From CAXMMR01 sp963692975 (GTDB lineage: Bacteria > Pseudomonadota > Alphaproteobacteria > Acetobacterales > Acetobacteraceae), in the NCBI GenBank assembly GCA_963692975.2, contig CAXMMR010000034.1, positions 124,001-188,000 of the forward strand: DNA of 64,000 bases, written 5' to 3'. The position numbers and the translations under genes were made by a program. Below, one piece after another: positions 51,825 to 61,046 of the stretch. Within the stretch, counting starts at the first letter, position 1; the number at the start of each line of letters is the position of its first letter. The notes below the pieces were generated by a model. It worked only from the letters and a program-made list of their open reading frames with translations. It was not told the DNA's origin and made no database searches.

Positions 51825-52994
51825 CTAGGCCACGTCCTGCTGGACAGCCGCGAGGCGCGGCGTCGGGCGCTCCGTGTAGCCGGCCGGGACGTGGCGGGCG
51901 CCGCGGTTGATGCCCTCGTCGAACCACTCCGTTTTGGATGCGAGGCGCAGCAGGTCGGAGCGCAGGGTCAGCAGCGGGCGCGGCCATCTGCCGATGACGA
52001 AGCCGTACAGATACGACCACCACTGCACGTGGTCGGTGAGCGGCCGCTGGCGCTGCTCCCAGGCTTGCAGGCCGGCGGCGACGTCGGCGCCGCCGTCGAC
52101 CGCCTGCGCCAGCGCCATCACGTTGATGAAGGCGGTGTTCGCCGCCTGGCCGAGATTGGGCGGCATCGCGTGCGCGGCGTCGCCGATCAGCGCGACGCGG
52201 CCGGCCGACCAGGTCCGGCAGCGCACGTTGACCAGGCGGTCCCACCGGCTTGCCTCGGCGAAGCGGTCGATGAGGCTTTCGGCGACCGGGAAGCGCTCCT
52301 TCCACACCGCGCGGTCGACCGGCATCTTGCGCGCCCGCTCGTCGGCGACAGGAGCGCTGAGGAAGATGTAGTTCTGGCCCTCCGTGCATGGATTGTAGAG
52401 CAGGCGCCAGGCGCCGTTCCAATACTCGGTGATGACGTCGTCGCTGTCCTCCGGGCGACCATCGATCATCATCCGGATGCCGGCCTCGATGCCGAAATCG
52501 ATCCAGGCAGTGCCGAGGATCTGCTCGCGCAGGGTGGAGTAGGCGCCGTTGGCGATCAGCACCAGGTCGGCTCGCCGCTCCTGACCGTCCTGCATGACCA
52601 GTACGCCCTCCTCGCGCACGCTGGCCACCACCGAGGAGGTGTGGATCTCGACGCCGAGGGCGACCGCGCGGTCGATCAGCGACTGGTAAAGGTCGGCGCG
52701 CGGCGGCAGCAGCATGCGGTCGGTCGGCGTCATCTGGCGCGACATCAGGGTCCGGTCGGCGCTGTCGGCGATGCGCCACTCGCGGATCGTGCGGGCGCGG
52801 TAGGTCGCGCGCTCATAGGCGCCGAGAACGCCGAGCGTCTTCAGCCCGCTCTCCCACAGCCAGATGCCGGCGCCGAACATCCGCAGGTCGGGGCTGCGCT
52901 CGTGCAGCGACACGCGCCAGCCGAGCTGGGCGAAGCGCACCGCCGCGCACAGCCCGGAGAGGCCGGCGCCTGCGATCTCGACATGACGGCTCAT
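51825..52994 (-). CDS. FAD-dependent aromatic monooxygenase (salicylate/6-hydroxynicotinate hydroxylase type)
   Basis: 389 residues from ATG 52994 (AGGAGA upstream). FAD-binding VEIAGAGLSGLCAAVRFAQLGWRVSLHER, the R-x-D-L segment PPRADLYQSLIDRAV, and GRVALIGDAAHAMPPNLGQAANTAFINVMALAQAV (the GD motif). Single-component flavin hydroxylase that uses NAD(P)H and O2 to hydroxylate a ring. Together with the ring-cleaving dioxygenase and Mo-hydroxylase it should generate the dihydroxylated substrate. Confidence 0.9.
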   Translation of the reverse strand: MSRHVEIAGAGLSGLCAAVRFAQLGWRVSLHERSPDLRMFGAGIWLWESGLKTLGVLGAYERATYRARTIREWRIADSADRTLMSRQMTPTDRMLLPPRADLYQSLIDRAVALGVEIHTSSVVASVREEGVLVMQDGQERRADLVLIANGAYSTLREQILGTAWIDFGIEAGIRMMIDGRPEDSDDVITEYWNGAWRLLYNPCTEGQNYIFLSAPVADERARKMPVDRAVWKERFPVAESLIDRFAEASRWDRLVNVRCRTWSAGRVALIGDAAHAMPPNLGQAANTAFINVMALAQAVDGGADVAAGLQAWEQRQRPLTDHVQWWSYLYGFVIGRWPRPLLTLRSDLLRLASKTEWFDEGINRGARHVPAGYTERPTPRLAAVQQDVA

Positions 52995-53082
52995 CGGCGG
53001 GTCTCCTGTGCGGGCAAATTGCGACAGCCGGTGCGGCAAGGCCCGCCACGGCGCATGGCGATCCGGGCGGCCCGGGTTCGCG

Positions 53083-53925
53083 TCACGCGCCGGCGTCCGC
53101 GGCGGCCTGGGGAAATAGCAGCCGGGCGGCGGCGAGCAGCGCCTCGGGGTGCTCCATCGCGACCGAGTGCGAGCAGCGCGCCAGCAGCCCGACGTTCGCC
53201 TGCGGCAGCTTGGCCGCCAAGGCGAGGGTGATAGCCGGCGGAAAGGCCTCGTCGTCCCGGCCATGCAGCATGGTGAGCGGGCAGGTGATGCGCGCCAGCA
53301 CGTCATCGCCGAGCACGGCGCGGTCGGCGAAGGCCTGGCGGTCACCGGCGAACATGGCGGTGAAATACGGGCCGTAGGCGGGATCGTCGTGCAGGATCCT
53401 GACGCGGGCGTCGAGATAGGCGTCGTCGATGACCGACTTGTCGTAGACCAGGTGCTCGGCGGTGCGGCGCAGCTGGTCGCGCGTCTGCGGAAACGTCCAG
53501 CAGCGCACCGTCGCCTCGTTGACGGCGAACGGGGCGCCCATCGCGCCCGTGGTCAGCACCTGGCCGACGCGCGGGCTCGATGCGGCGAGGCGCAGGGCGA
53601 GCACGGCGGAGATCGAGTGGGCGACGATGCCGATCCGACGGCCCGGCATGAGCTCGATCAGCGCCTCGCACTGACGTTGCCACAGGTCGAGGTCGAAGAA
53701 CGGCGGGGACGGCTTGCGCGGCGAGGCGCCGAAGCCGAACAGGTCCATCGCAAAGACGTGGTATCGTTCCGCCAGCGGCTCGAGCACGCGCCGCCAATTG
53801 CCGACCGTCGAGGCGCCCGGGCCGGAGCCGTGCAGCAGCAGCAGCGGGTAGGCGCCGATGCTGCCGCCTTCGATGAGCCGAGCGGTCAGGCCGTCGACAT
53901 CCACGGCTCGCTCGATGAAAGACAT
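53083..53925 (-). CDS. Alpha/beta hydrolase, meta-cleavage-product hydrolase type
   Basis: 280 residues from ATG 53925; ATG 53937 is also possible. LLLLHGSGPGASTVGNWRRVLEPLAERYHVFAMDLFGFGASPRKP (oxyanion loop and strand 4), GIVAHSISAVLALRLAASSP with the nucleophile Ser, LTMLHGRDDEAFPP (Asp) and ARCSHSVAMEHPEAL (His) give a full catalytic triad. Resembles MhpC/BphD C-C hydrolases and N-formylmaleamate deformylases. Its gene follows the ridA-like gene closely. Confidence 0.92.
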   Translation of the reverse strand: MSFIERAVDVDGLTARLIEGGSIGAYPLLLLHGSGPGASTVGNWRRVLEPLAERYHVFAMDLFGFGASPRKPSPPFFDLDLWQRQCEALIELMPGRRIGIVAHSISAVLALRLAASSPRVGQVLTTGAMGAPFAVNEATVRCWTFPQTRDQLRRTAEHLVYDKSVIDDAYLDARVRILHDDPAYGPYFTAMFAGDRQAFADRAVLGDDVLARITCPLTMLHGRDDEAFPPAITLALAAKLPQANVGLLARCSHSVAMEHPEALLAAARLLFPQAAADAGA

Positions 53926-53939
53926 GGCGCCCGGCATCC

Positions 53940-54344
53940 CTACAGCGCCGCGATCGCCTGCACCTCGACGAGCAGCGGCTCCTTGACCAGCCGGTCGATC
54001 ATCAGCAGCGTGTTCGGCGGATAGCGGCCGCCGGGGAATATCGCCGGGAACTCGCGCAGCCGATACTCCATGAAGCGGGGGATGTCCTGCGAGTGCACGA
54101 GGTAGGTCGTGAACTGCACGACGTTTTGCCAGCCGGCGCCGCAGGATTGCAGCGCCAGCAGGGTATTGGCAAAGGCGAGCTCGCATTGCGCATCGAAGGT
54201 CGGGGCGATCGTGCCGTCCTGGTCGGCGCCGACCTGGCCGGCGATGAAGATGAACTCGGAGGCCTGCTTCACCCGGGTGATCTGCGAGTACTGGCCCATC
54301 GGCGTGCCGAGCGTCGTCGGATTGAAGATGGTGATCTCGGCCAT
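53940..54344 (-). CDS. RidA/YjgF-family protein
   Basis: 134 residues from ATG 54344. SQITRVKQASEFIFIAGQVGADQDGTIAPTFDAQCELAFANTLLALQSCGAGWQNVVQFTTYLVHSQDIPRFMEYRLREFPAIFPG...PPNTLLMIDRLVKEPLLVEVQAIAAL. The Arg normally holding the carboxylate (in NRPA) is replaced here by a different context; R is in MIDRLV. Members deaminate enamines/imines. In catabolic operons relatives act as 2-aminomuconate deaminase, which would fit an amino-muconate-type intermediate. Confidence 0.9.
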   Translation of the reverse strand: MAEITIFNPTTLGTPMGQYSQITRVKQASEFIFIAGQVGADQDGTIAPTFDAQCELAFANTLLALQSCGAGWQNVVQFTTYLVHSQDIPRFMEYRLREFPAIFPGGRYPPNTLLMIDRLVKEPLLVEVQAIAAL

Positions 54345-54373
54345 GATGGCGCTCCCGTCCGTCTGTGTCGCAA

Positions 54374-55384
54374 TCAGGCCAGGGCGGGCTCTTCGGCGCC
54401 GTAGGCGATGTATCCCATGCCGCAGATCCACTCCATGACCGGCTCGTAGGCGATCACGTCGGCGGGCTTGCCGCCCATCGCGCCCATGACCGCCATCCAG
54501 TTGAGCATCTCGTGGCCGCCATGGCCGCCGCCCTGCTCAATGTCGTCGAACGAGCATGCCCGCAGGGTGCCGACGTCGCCGTTGCCGAACGCGGCGATGA
54601 TCTCGCGGTCCCACTCGGCATTGACGAGCGGGTGCTGATGGTGGAGCGGCCACTGCATCTTGGACGCCATCTCGATCTCGTAGGCGGCGAGGTCGGAATA
54701 GAGCGTCGGGTCCTCCAGCGCCACGTGCTTGCCCTCGGTCTGATAGCGGCGCATGCGCTGCAGGAACTGGTCCTCCTCCGGCGCGCCCTCGGTCCAGACC
54801 GGCGGCCAATGCGACAGCCCGCCGGAGGCGAGAAAGCCGACACGCAGGTCGTCTGGCAGGCTTTGGACAATCTTGCGCACCGCCGCGCCGAGGTCGTAGG
54901 CGCGTCCCATTGACGGCAGCGGCGGTGAAAAGACGTTGATGTAGATTGGCACGACGGGAATGTCGTATTGCGGGCGGATGCATTGCAGCGGCACCAGCAA
55001 GTTGTTGCCGTACTCGATCTCGCCCATGCGCGCCGGGTCGAAGCCGGCGTTGAGCAGGCCGCGCAGCAGCAGCTCGCCGAGGTCCGGCCGGCCCGGGATC
55101 ACGACCTTCTTCTCGAAGCGCAGAGCCTCCATCATGTAGTCCGCCGGCCCGCTATGGCTCTCGGCGATGCCGACGGCGAAGGTCGGCATCAAGTTGCGGA
55201 AGTGATTTTCGAAGTGATCGTCGAGAAAGGCGATGATGACGTCGGGCTTGCCCTCGTCGAGCCGGCGGGCGCATTCGGCGTGCGCGTCGGCGATGCGCTG
55301 GCGCATGGCCGGCTCGGGGGCGTCCGGCCAGCCGAGCACGCCTGGCGCGTGTGACAGGCTGAGGCCGCAAACGATCTGTGCCAT
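54374..55384 (-). CDS. Class III extradiol ring-cleavage dioxygenase (LigB family)
   Basis: 336 residues from ATG 55384. CGLSLSHAPGVLGWPDAPEP (Fe-ligand His), IIAFLDDHFENHFRNLMPTFAVGI (second His), VVPIYINVFSPPLPSMGRAYDLGAAVRKIVQ and GFLASGGLSHWPP are LigB landmarks. A C-terminal extension (EMLNWMAVMGAMGGKPADVIAYEPVMEWICGMGYIAYG) is the LigA-like part seen fused in gallate/protocatechuate-type enzymes. Opens a dihydroxylated ring using Fe(II) and O2. Confidence 0.93.
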   Translation of the reverse strand: MAQIVCGLSLSHAPGVLGWPDAPEPAMRQRIADAHAECARRLDEGKPDVIIAFLDDHFENHFRNLMPTFAVGIAESHSGPADYMMEALRFEKKVVIPGRPDLGELLLRGLLNAGFDPARMGEIEYGNNLLVPLQCIRPQYDIPVVPIYINVFSPPLPSMGRAYDLGAAVRKIVQSLPDDLRVGFLASGGLSHWPPVWTEGAPEEDQFLQRMRRYQTEGKHVALEDPTLYSDLAAYEIEMASKMQWPLHHQHPLVNAEWDREIIAAFGNGDVGTLRACSFDDIEQGGGHGGHEMLNWMAVMGAMGGKPADVIAYEPVMEWICGMGYIAYGAEEPALA

Positions 55385-55817
55385 GGCGATGCTCCCGCTG
55401 ATGACTGGCGCCGGTGTGGCGCTGATGACTAGCGTTGATGACGCACGTTGATGACTGGCGCTGGGTGGATGACGCCGCTGGCTGCCGATACGCACGTCGT
55501 ATGCCATAAATGGAAGATTGTATACGCTATCGGCGGTCCGCCTGCGGCGGGCGTCGGCGGCGGGTGTCGGCGGCGGCGGCAGTGACGCATCGATGGGCAA
55601 CTGCTCCCGGCGGCGCATCAAACGGCGGCAAAGCAGGATCCGCGCCGCCCCGCCCCGCCGGATACATGAAGATTGTATTCGAAATGATGGCGCCGGATCG
55701 CGCCGGATGGTATGCTTCGTGCAAGCCGACGCGCAGGCCGGCCGGCAGGACGGCGAGCACGCGAACGAACGAGGCCTGCGCGCCAGGCCTGCCGGAGCCC
55801 GCCCAGCTGGAGGTCCC
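55385..55817. promoter_or_regulatory. Divergent control region of the catabolic cluster
   Basis: Between the leftward LigB operon and the rightward permease operon. It contains two copies of GAAGATTGTAT (55513-55523 and 55668-55678) about 155 bases apart. One continues into TACGC, and the other is part of an ATACA-n7-TGTAT inverted repeat (55662-55678). A/T-rich words shared by both divergent promoters suggest a common GntR/LysR/IclR-like regulator, not encoded in view. Four TGATGAC repeats lie at 55399-55460 in the LigB leader. Confidence 0.5.
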
Positions 55818-57206
55818 ATGAGCGACAAGACGCTCGACGACTATAACGACGATGCCGAGATCCTCGACGAAAAGGCGCTCAATTGGTTCGACGTCTCGGC
55901 GATCGGCACCGGCGAGATGCTGTTCACCGCCGGCTGGGCGTGGATCATGTACATCGCCAGCCTGTACGGCATCAAATGGACGCTGATCGGCTTCGCCGAG
56001 GGCGCGCTGGTGATCAACTGCGCCTGGTGGCTGTATCGCGAGATGATCACCGCGGTGCCCGAGCCGGGGTCGATCCAGTCCTACGGCCGCGAGGCGGGAT
56101 TGTTCTCGCTGGGCACGACCTACTTCGTCGGCTACGCGCCGGTCTACGGCGCCTTCATGTGGCTCGAGCTGGTGGTCGCGCAGGGCTTGCTGCACGGGCT
56201 CTTTCCGTCGGTCGGGCAATGGATCTGGCCCTATGTCGTGATGATCCCGGTGCTGGCGCTCAACCTGTACGGCCAGCAGATCACCGGCAAGGTGCAGGCG
56301 GTGCTGGTGGTATTCACCCTCGTCGGCGACGTGTTCCTCGCCGTCGCCGTGTGGTGGCTGATGAGCGACCGCTCGGTGTGGTCGGCGAACTGGGCGTCGC
56401 CGTCGGCGATCAACTGGATGACGCCGTTCACCGTCGGCGCGCTCTGGGTCTCCGTCATGGCCGGGATTCTGGAGGTGCAGCAGGTCCTGGTCGACGAGTG
56501 GAGCGACTTCACCCGCTCGCGCGATATCGGCCTGCTGTCGGCAGCCTGGCAGCTCTGGGCGCGGCAGATCCCGCTCGCCCTGGGCCTGCTCGCAACCCTG
56601 CCGCTCGGCGTGCTGTCGGCGATGTCGGTCCCCACGGTGCAGGCTGTCGAGCAGCGGCTGGGCCACGGCCCGGTGTTCTACCTGGCGATGATCAGCATGC
56701 TGATCGCGACGTTCACGACGCTCAGCGTCTTCTTCATGGCCGAAGGCAAGGTGCTCGCTCTGTATGCGCAGCAGGGCGCCCTGCCGCGCTTTGTCGGCCG
56801 CTATTCAACACGCTCGGTGCCGTGGGTCGCGATCCTGATGCTGGCGGGGTTTGCGCTGCTGGGGGTCTACTTCACTCATATCGACTTCGTCATCGCGGTG
56901 CTGACCGAGTGGTCGGCGACGCTCTACCTCGTCATCGCCATCTTCTATCTGGCGATGAAGCGCCGCCGCGACCTGAGCCGGCCGCTCAGCGTGCGCTTCG
57001 GCGTGCCGATCGCGATCTTCGTCGCCGGGTTCAGCTTCATGGGCGCGATCGCGGCGATCCAGCTGAACTGGCAGGCTGCGGTGATCTGGTTCGCGTTCGT
57101 CGTCGTGTTCGTGCTCTACGACCAGTTCATCGTTCCGAAAACAAAACGGGGCGGCTTCTATCGCGCCCAGGTGTTGCGCAGACGCACCGATGCGGTACGG
57201 CTATAG
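55818..57206 (+). CDS. APC-superfamily permease
   Basis: 462 residues from ATG 55818 (GGAGGT 5 bases upstream). About 12 helices: LNWFDVSAIGTGEMLFTAGWAWIMYIASLYG, INCAWWLYREMITAVPEPGSIQSYGREAGLFSLGTTYFVGYAPVYGAFMWLELVVAQGLL. The E-x-G-S...YGREAG loop matches the amino acid/polyamine/nucleobase-type APC layout. Presumably imports the pathway substrate. Starts a seven-gene rightward operon. Confidence 0.9.
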   Translation: MSDKTLDDYNDDAEILDEKALNWFDVSAIGTGEMLFTAGWAWIMYIASLYGIKWTLIGFAEGALVINCAWWLYREMITAVPEPGSIQSYGREAGLFSLGTTYFVGYAPVYGAFMWLELVVAQGLLHGLFPSVGQWIWPYVVMIPVLALNLYGQQITGKVQAVLVVFTLVGDVFLAVAVWWLMSDRSVWSANWASPSAINWMTPFTVGALWVSVMAGILEVQQVLVDEWSDFTRSRDIGLLSAAWQLWARQIPLALGLLATLPLGVLSAMSVPTVQAVEQRLGHGPVFYLAMISMLIATFTTLSVFFMAEGKVLALYAQQGALPRFVGRYSTRSVPWVAILMLAGFALLGVYFTHIDFVIAVLTEWSATLYLVIAIFYLAMKRRRDLSRPLSVRFGVPIAIFVAGFSFMGAIAAIQLNWQAAVIWFAFVVVFVLYDQFIVPKTKRGGFYRAQVLRRRTDAVRL

Positions 57207-57257
57207 CGCTGCGACCATCACCTGATTGCGCGCCCGCCGGCGTCGCAGGAGAGCACC

Positions 57258-57659
57258 ATGAGCCAGACCAGGTCATACGACTATGTGCCCAAGCCCGAGG
57301 CGGTGACGCCGGACTACGTTCGCGACATCCTCGAGCAGTACTACATGCGCAAATGGAACCCGAACAAGGACACGGTGACCGCGGTCAAGACCTGGCGCGA
57401 CTGGCCGATGGTGGTGCGCATGCCGGACCTGCAGAAGGACTTCACGGTGATGATCGACCTCGGCGCGGTGCAGACCGTGACGCATGGGTCGCCGGAGAAG
57501 CTGCGCATCATGACGATCATGCTGTCCGACACCATGCAGCGCGTCTATTACGACGAGACCACGTCGGCGATCGAGCTGATCGCCGGGCGCATCAAGGTGC
57601 GCGGCAACGAGACCGAGCGCCGCCGCATGCTGGCCGCCATCTCTTACCTGACCTGGTGA
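57258..57659 (+). CDS. SCP2-like small protein
   Basis: 133 residues, soluble. The second half (DFTVMIDLGAVQTVTHGSPEKLRIMTIMLSDTMQRVYYDETTSAIELIAGRIKVRGNETERRRML) has the beta-rich, then 'x-L-I-x-G-K/R-I-x-V-x-G' pattern of SCP2 sterol-carrier domains, here with ligand unknown. Lies between the permease and the Mo-hydroxylase large subunit. Might bind a hydrophobic intermediate or substrate. Family call tentative. Confidence 0.55.
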   Translation: MSQTRSYDYVPKPEAVTPDYVRDILEQYYMRKWNPNKDTVTAVKTWRDWPMVVRMPDLQKDFTVMIDLGAVQTVTHGSPEKLRIMTIMLSDTMQRVYYDETTSAIELIAGRIKVRGNETERRRMLAAISYLTW

Positions 57660-57690
57660 GCGTGGACGCGACGATGGGGAGCTTCAAGCG

Positions 57691-60168
57691 ATGACGGAGG
57701 CGGGCCACAGCGCCACGATCGACCGCACCCAGAAGCTGGTCGGCCAGTCGATGCCGCGCACCGAAGACCTTGCTCTGATGACGGGCACGGCGCGCTACAT
57801 CGACGACATCACGCTGCCGGGGATGCTCTACGCCAAGGTGCTGCGCAGCCCGCACGCGCATGCGACCTTCACGGTCGACGTCTCGGCGGCGCGCGACATG
57901 CCGGGCGTGCATGGCGTGCTGACAGGTGCGGACATCGCCGGCCAGGTCAAGCCCTGGGGCGACATGATGCAGGACCTCCTGGTCGGCGATCATTCCGCCT
58001 TCGCCCTGGACAAGGTGACCTATGAGGGGCAGGAGATCGCCGCCGTCGTCGCCGAGACCAAATACCAGGCGCTCGACGCGCTCGAGGCGATTCGCGTCGA
58101 GTATCAGGAGCTGCCGGTGGTGATCAGCGCCGAGAAGGCGATCCTGCCGGACGCGCCGCTGCTGCATGAGCACATCATGTACGAGTTCGGCGACGGCAAC
58201 ATCTTCGACCGCTACTCGGTTCGCGTCGGCGACATTGAGGCGGCGGAAGCCGACGCCGACGTCATCGTCCGCCAGCGCTTCACCTCCAACCGACAGGCGG
58301 GCGCGGCGCTCGATCCGCATGGCTGCGTCGCCAGCTACGACAGCTTCAGCGGCGTGCTGACGCTGTACACGTCCACGCAGTCGCTGTTCATGATCCGCGA
58401 CTCGCTCGCCGACACGCTGCAGCTGGCGCGCAACCGGGTGCGGGTGATCGCGCCCGAGGTCGGCGCCGGCTTTGGCTCGAAGGCGCAGATCTTCGCGCAC
58501 GAGGTGATCGCCTCGATCTTTTCGATGCAGCTTGGCCGGCCGGTGCACCTGGTGCTGACCCGGGCGGAGATCTTCCGGGTCGGCACGGCGCGCAACGGCC
58601 AGGTGCGCCACGTCGAGATGTTCTTCAAGAAGGACGGCCGGATCACCGGCTACCGCGACTACATCATCCAGAACTCCGGCGGGCTGTCGCACTGGGGCAA
58701 CCAGGTGCTGCACATCGGCACCAATGTCGGCATTCTGCCTTACCCGATCCCGAACGTTTACGTCGACGGCGACATCGTGCACACCAACACCGCGCCCGGG
58801 GGGGCGCTGCGCGGCTTCGGCATTCCGCAGATCAACTGGGCTAAGGAGCAGCTCGTCGACATGGCGGCCGAGCAGCTCGGCATGGACCCCGCGGCGGTGC
58901 GCGCCGTCAACGTGATCACCCGCGGCATGTGCCCGGTGCGCACGCCGATGGGCCAGCTCGTCGACAGCACCTCGGTGGACGAGTGCCTCGCCCGCGCGGT
59001 CGAGGAGATCGGCTGGGCGAAGCTGCGCGCCGACCCGCCGCCGTTCGAGGGCGTGGGCATGAGCCTGGGGATGAAATACACCAGCTGTCGCCACCCGTCC
59101 TTCGACACCGACCTCTCGGCGGTGCGGCTGCGGCTGGAGACGGACGGGACGGTCACGATCTTCTCCTCCGACGTCACGCACGGGCAGGGGCACGCGACCT
59201 TCCTGGCGCAGATCGTCTCCGACGTGCTCGGCGTCGGCTTTGAAAAGGTGATGCTGGCGCCACCGGATTCCTCGACCGCGCCGTTCGGGCTCGGCACCTA
59301 TGCGAGCCGTGCGGCGGCGGTGCTGGGCACCGCCTGCCGGATGGCGGCCGAGCGGCTGCGCGAGAAGGTCATCGCGATTGCGGCGCACGTGCTGGAGGCC
59401 GACCCCTCGGACCTCGACACCGGCAATGACCGGGTGTTCGTCAAAGGCCTGTCGGCGAGCGGCCTCTATTTGGAAAATCTCGCCGGCTACTCGGCCTACC
59501 GCACGCATCAGCTGCCGCCCGGCTTCGAGCCGACGCTGGAGACCGTCGCCACTTACGACACGCCGACCGAGCGCGAGGCGCCGGACGGGTCGGGCAACCT
59601 CAGCGTCACCTATGCCGGCGGCTGCCACGCCGCCCATGTCAGGGTCGACCCGGCGACCGGGCAGATCAAGATCCTGAACTACGTGATGGTGCATGACACC
59701 GGCACCGTCATCAACCCGCTGATCGTCGAGGGGCAGCACCAGGGCGGCTTCCTGATGGGCGTCGGCATGGCGATGGGCGAGGACTACGTCTACGACGACA
59801 AGGGGCACATGCTGAACGCCACGTTCTCGGAGTATCAGGCGCCGCTGGCGACCGACATGCCCGAGCTCAACCGGCTCTACGAAATCCCCGCCCCGTCATT
59901 GACGATCCCCGGCGGCCAGAAGGGTGCGGGCGAGTCCGGCACCGGGCCGGTTTGCGCGGCGATCGGCAACGCGGTCGCGCATGCGACGGGGGTGCGGTTC
60001 ACCGCCCTGCCGATGACCGCGGAGGGCATGCTGCTGGCGCTGCGCGAGAAATCCCGGCGCGGCGTGGCAAATTTCCGCTACCCGGACGATATGCCGGATT
60101 TCGACGGCCCGTTCGCCTATGAGGACTGGCCAAAGCCGACCGGCGCGGCGGAGAGCCAGTTCCTGTGA
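57691..60168 (+). CDS. Molybdenum hydroxylase large (molybdopterin-binding) subunit, xanthine dehydrogenase family
   Basis: 825 residues. RTEDLALMTGTARYIDDITLPGMLYAKVLRSPHAHA at the start, GAGFGSKAQIFAHEVIASIFSMQLGRPVHLVLTRAE, GGALRGFGIPQINWAKEQLVD, then GQGHATFLAQIVSDVLG and QKGAGESGTGPVCAAIGNAV containing the catalytic Glu (~748). The CO-dehydrogenase-specific active-site loop with Cys (AYRCSFR) is absent, so not an aerobic CO dehydrogenase. It should hydroxylate an N-heteroaromatic ring or aldehyde using water. Translationally coupled to the FAD subunit. Confidence 0.93.
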   Translation: MTEAGHSATIDRTQKLVGQSMPRTEDLALMTGTARYIDDITLPGMLYAKVLRSPHAHATFTVDVSAARDMPGVHGVLTGADIAGQVKPWGDMMQDLLVGDHSAFALDKVTYEGQEIAAVVAETKYQALDALEAIRVEYQELPVVISAEKAILPDAPLLHEHIMYEFGDGNIFDRYSVRVGDIEAAEADADVIVRQRFTSNRQAGAALDPHGCVASYDSFSGVLTLYTSTQSLFMIRDSLADTLQLARNRVRVIAPEVGAGFGSKAQIFAHEVIASIFSMQLGRPVHLVLTRAEIFRVGTARNGQVRHVEMFFKKDGRITGYRDYIIQNSGGLSHWGNQVLHIGTNVGILPYPIPNVYVDGDIVHTNTAPGGALRGFGIPQINWAKEQLVDMAAEQLGMDPAAVRAVNVITRGMCPVRTPMGQLVDSTSVDECLARAVEEIGWAKLRADPPPFEGVGMSLGMKYTSCRHPSFDTDLSAVRLRLETDGTVTIFSSDVTHGQGHATFLAQIVSDVLGVGFEKVMLAPPDSSTAPFGLGTYASRAAAVLGTACRMAAERLREKVIAIAAHVLEADPSDLDTGNDRVFVKGLSASGLYLENLAGYSAYRTHQLPPGFEPTLETVATYDTPTEREAPDGSGNLSVTYAGGCHAAHVRVDPATGQIKILNYVMVHDTGTVINPLIVEGQHQGGFLMGVGMAMGEDYVYDDKGHMLNATFSEYQAPLATDMPELNRLYEIPAPSLTIPGGQKGAGESGTGPVCAAIGNAVAHATGVRFTALPMTAEGMLLALREKSRRGVANFRYPDDMPDFDGPFAYEDWPKPTGAAESQFL

Positions 60169-61046
60169 CGCCGTTCATCGCGCTGCAGCCGACAACGCTC
60201 GGCGACGCCATGCGGCTGATGAGCGAGCACGGGGCTGCGGCCAAGGTGCTGGCCGGCGGGCAGAGCCTGGTGCCGGCGCTCAAGGAGCGCGCGGTCCGGC
60301 CGGCCTACGTGCTGTCGCTTGCCGGGCTGCCCGGGCTCGCCTCGATCGAGACCGACGCGTCCGGCGCGCTGGTCGTCGGCGCGGCCTGCACCTATGCGCA
60401 GCTGATGCGCGCCGGGCTCGCCGGATGGCATGCCGAGATCGGGCGGGTCGCCGCCAACCTCGCCGACCGCTCGACGCGCAACCTGGCCACCATCGGCGGC
60501 GCCGCCTGCGAGGCCAACCGGCGCTACGACGTGCCGACGCTGCTGGTCGCGGCCGAGGCGGTGCTGAGCCTCGCCTCGCAGGGCGGCACGCGGCGCCTGG
60601 CGGCGGCGGAGTTCTTCGCCGCGGCCGGCGGCACCAGGCTGGCCGCGGACGAGATCGTGGTCGACATCGTCTTCCCGCCGCGCAGCGCCTACCGCTTCGT
60701 CGGCTTCGACAAGTTCCGCACCAGGGTGTTCGACGCGGCGCTGGTGAACGTCGCGATGAGCCTTGCGGCGGCGGCTGACGGCACGGTGACGGCGGCGCGG
60801 CTTGCGGTCGGCGGCGTGGCGGGCGCGCCTCGGCTTGCTGCGGCGATCGAGCGGCTGGTGGGTGCGGCGCCGGCAGGCTGGGATCGCCAGGCGATCGCAA
60901 CCGCGGTCTCCGAGGAGGTGATGCCGCCGGGCACGCTGGCCACGCGGCGGATGCAGTTCCAGGCGGAGCTGATCAAGTCGCTGACGCTGGCGCTGCTGGC
61001 GCGTGCCTCGGAGGGCGCCACGGCGACCGCGCAGGGAGGGCTGTGA
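60165..61046 (+). CDS. Molybdenum hydroxylase FAD-binding (medium) subunit
   Basis: 293 residues from GTG 60165 overlapping the large-subunit stop. AAAKVLAGGQSLVPALKERAVRPAYVLSLAGLPGLASIE is the PCMH-type FAD site; STRNLATIGGAACEANRRYDVPTLLVAAEAVLSLAS replaces the T-I-G-G-N loop of CoxM with T-I-G-G-A. C-terminal CO_deh_flav_C domain recognisable. Passes electrons from the Fe-S subunit. Confidence 0.93.
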   Translation: MTPFIALQPTTLGDAMRLMSEHGAAAKVLAGGQSLVPALKERAVRPAYVLSLAGLPGLASIETDASGALVVGAACTYAQLMRAGLAGWHAEIGRVAANLADRSTRNLATIGGAACEANRRYDVPTLLVAAEAVLSLASQGGTRRLAAAEFFAAAGGTRLAADEIVVDIVFPPRSAYRFVGFDKFRTRVFDAALVNVAMSLAAAADGTVTAARLAVGGVAGAPRLAAAIERLVGAAPAGWDRQAIATAVSEEVMPPGTLATRRMQFQAELIKSLTLALLARASEGATATAQGGL

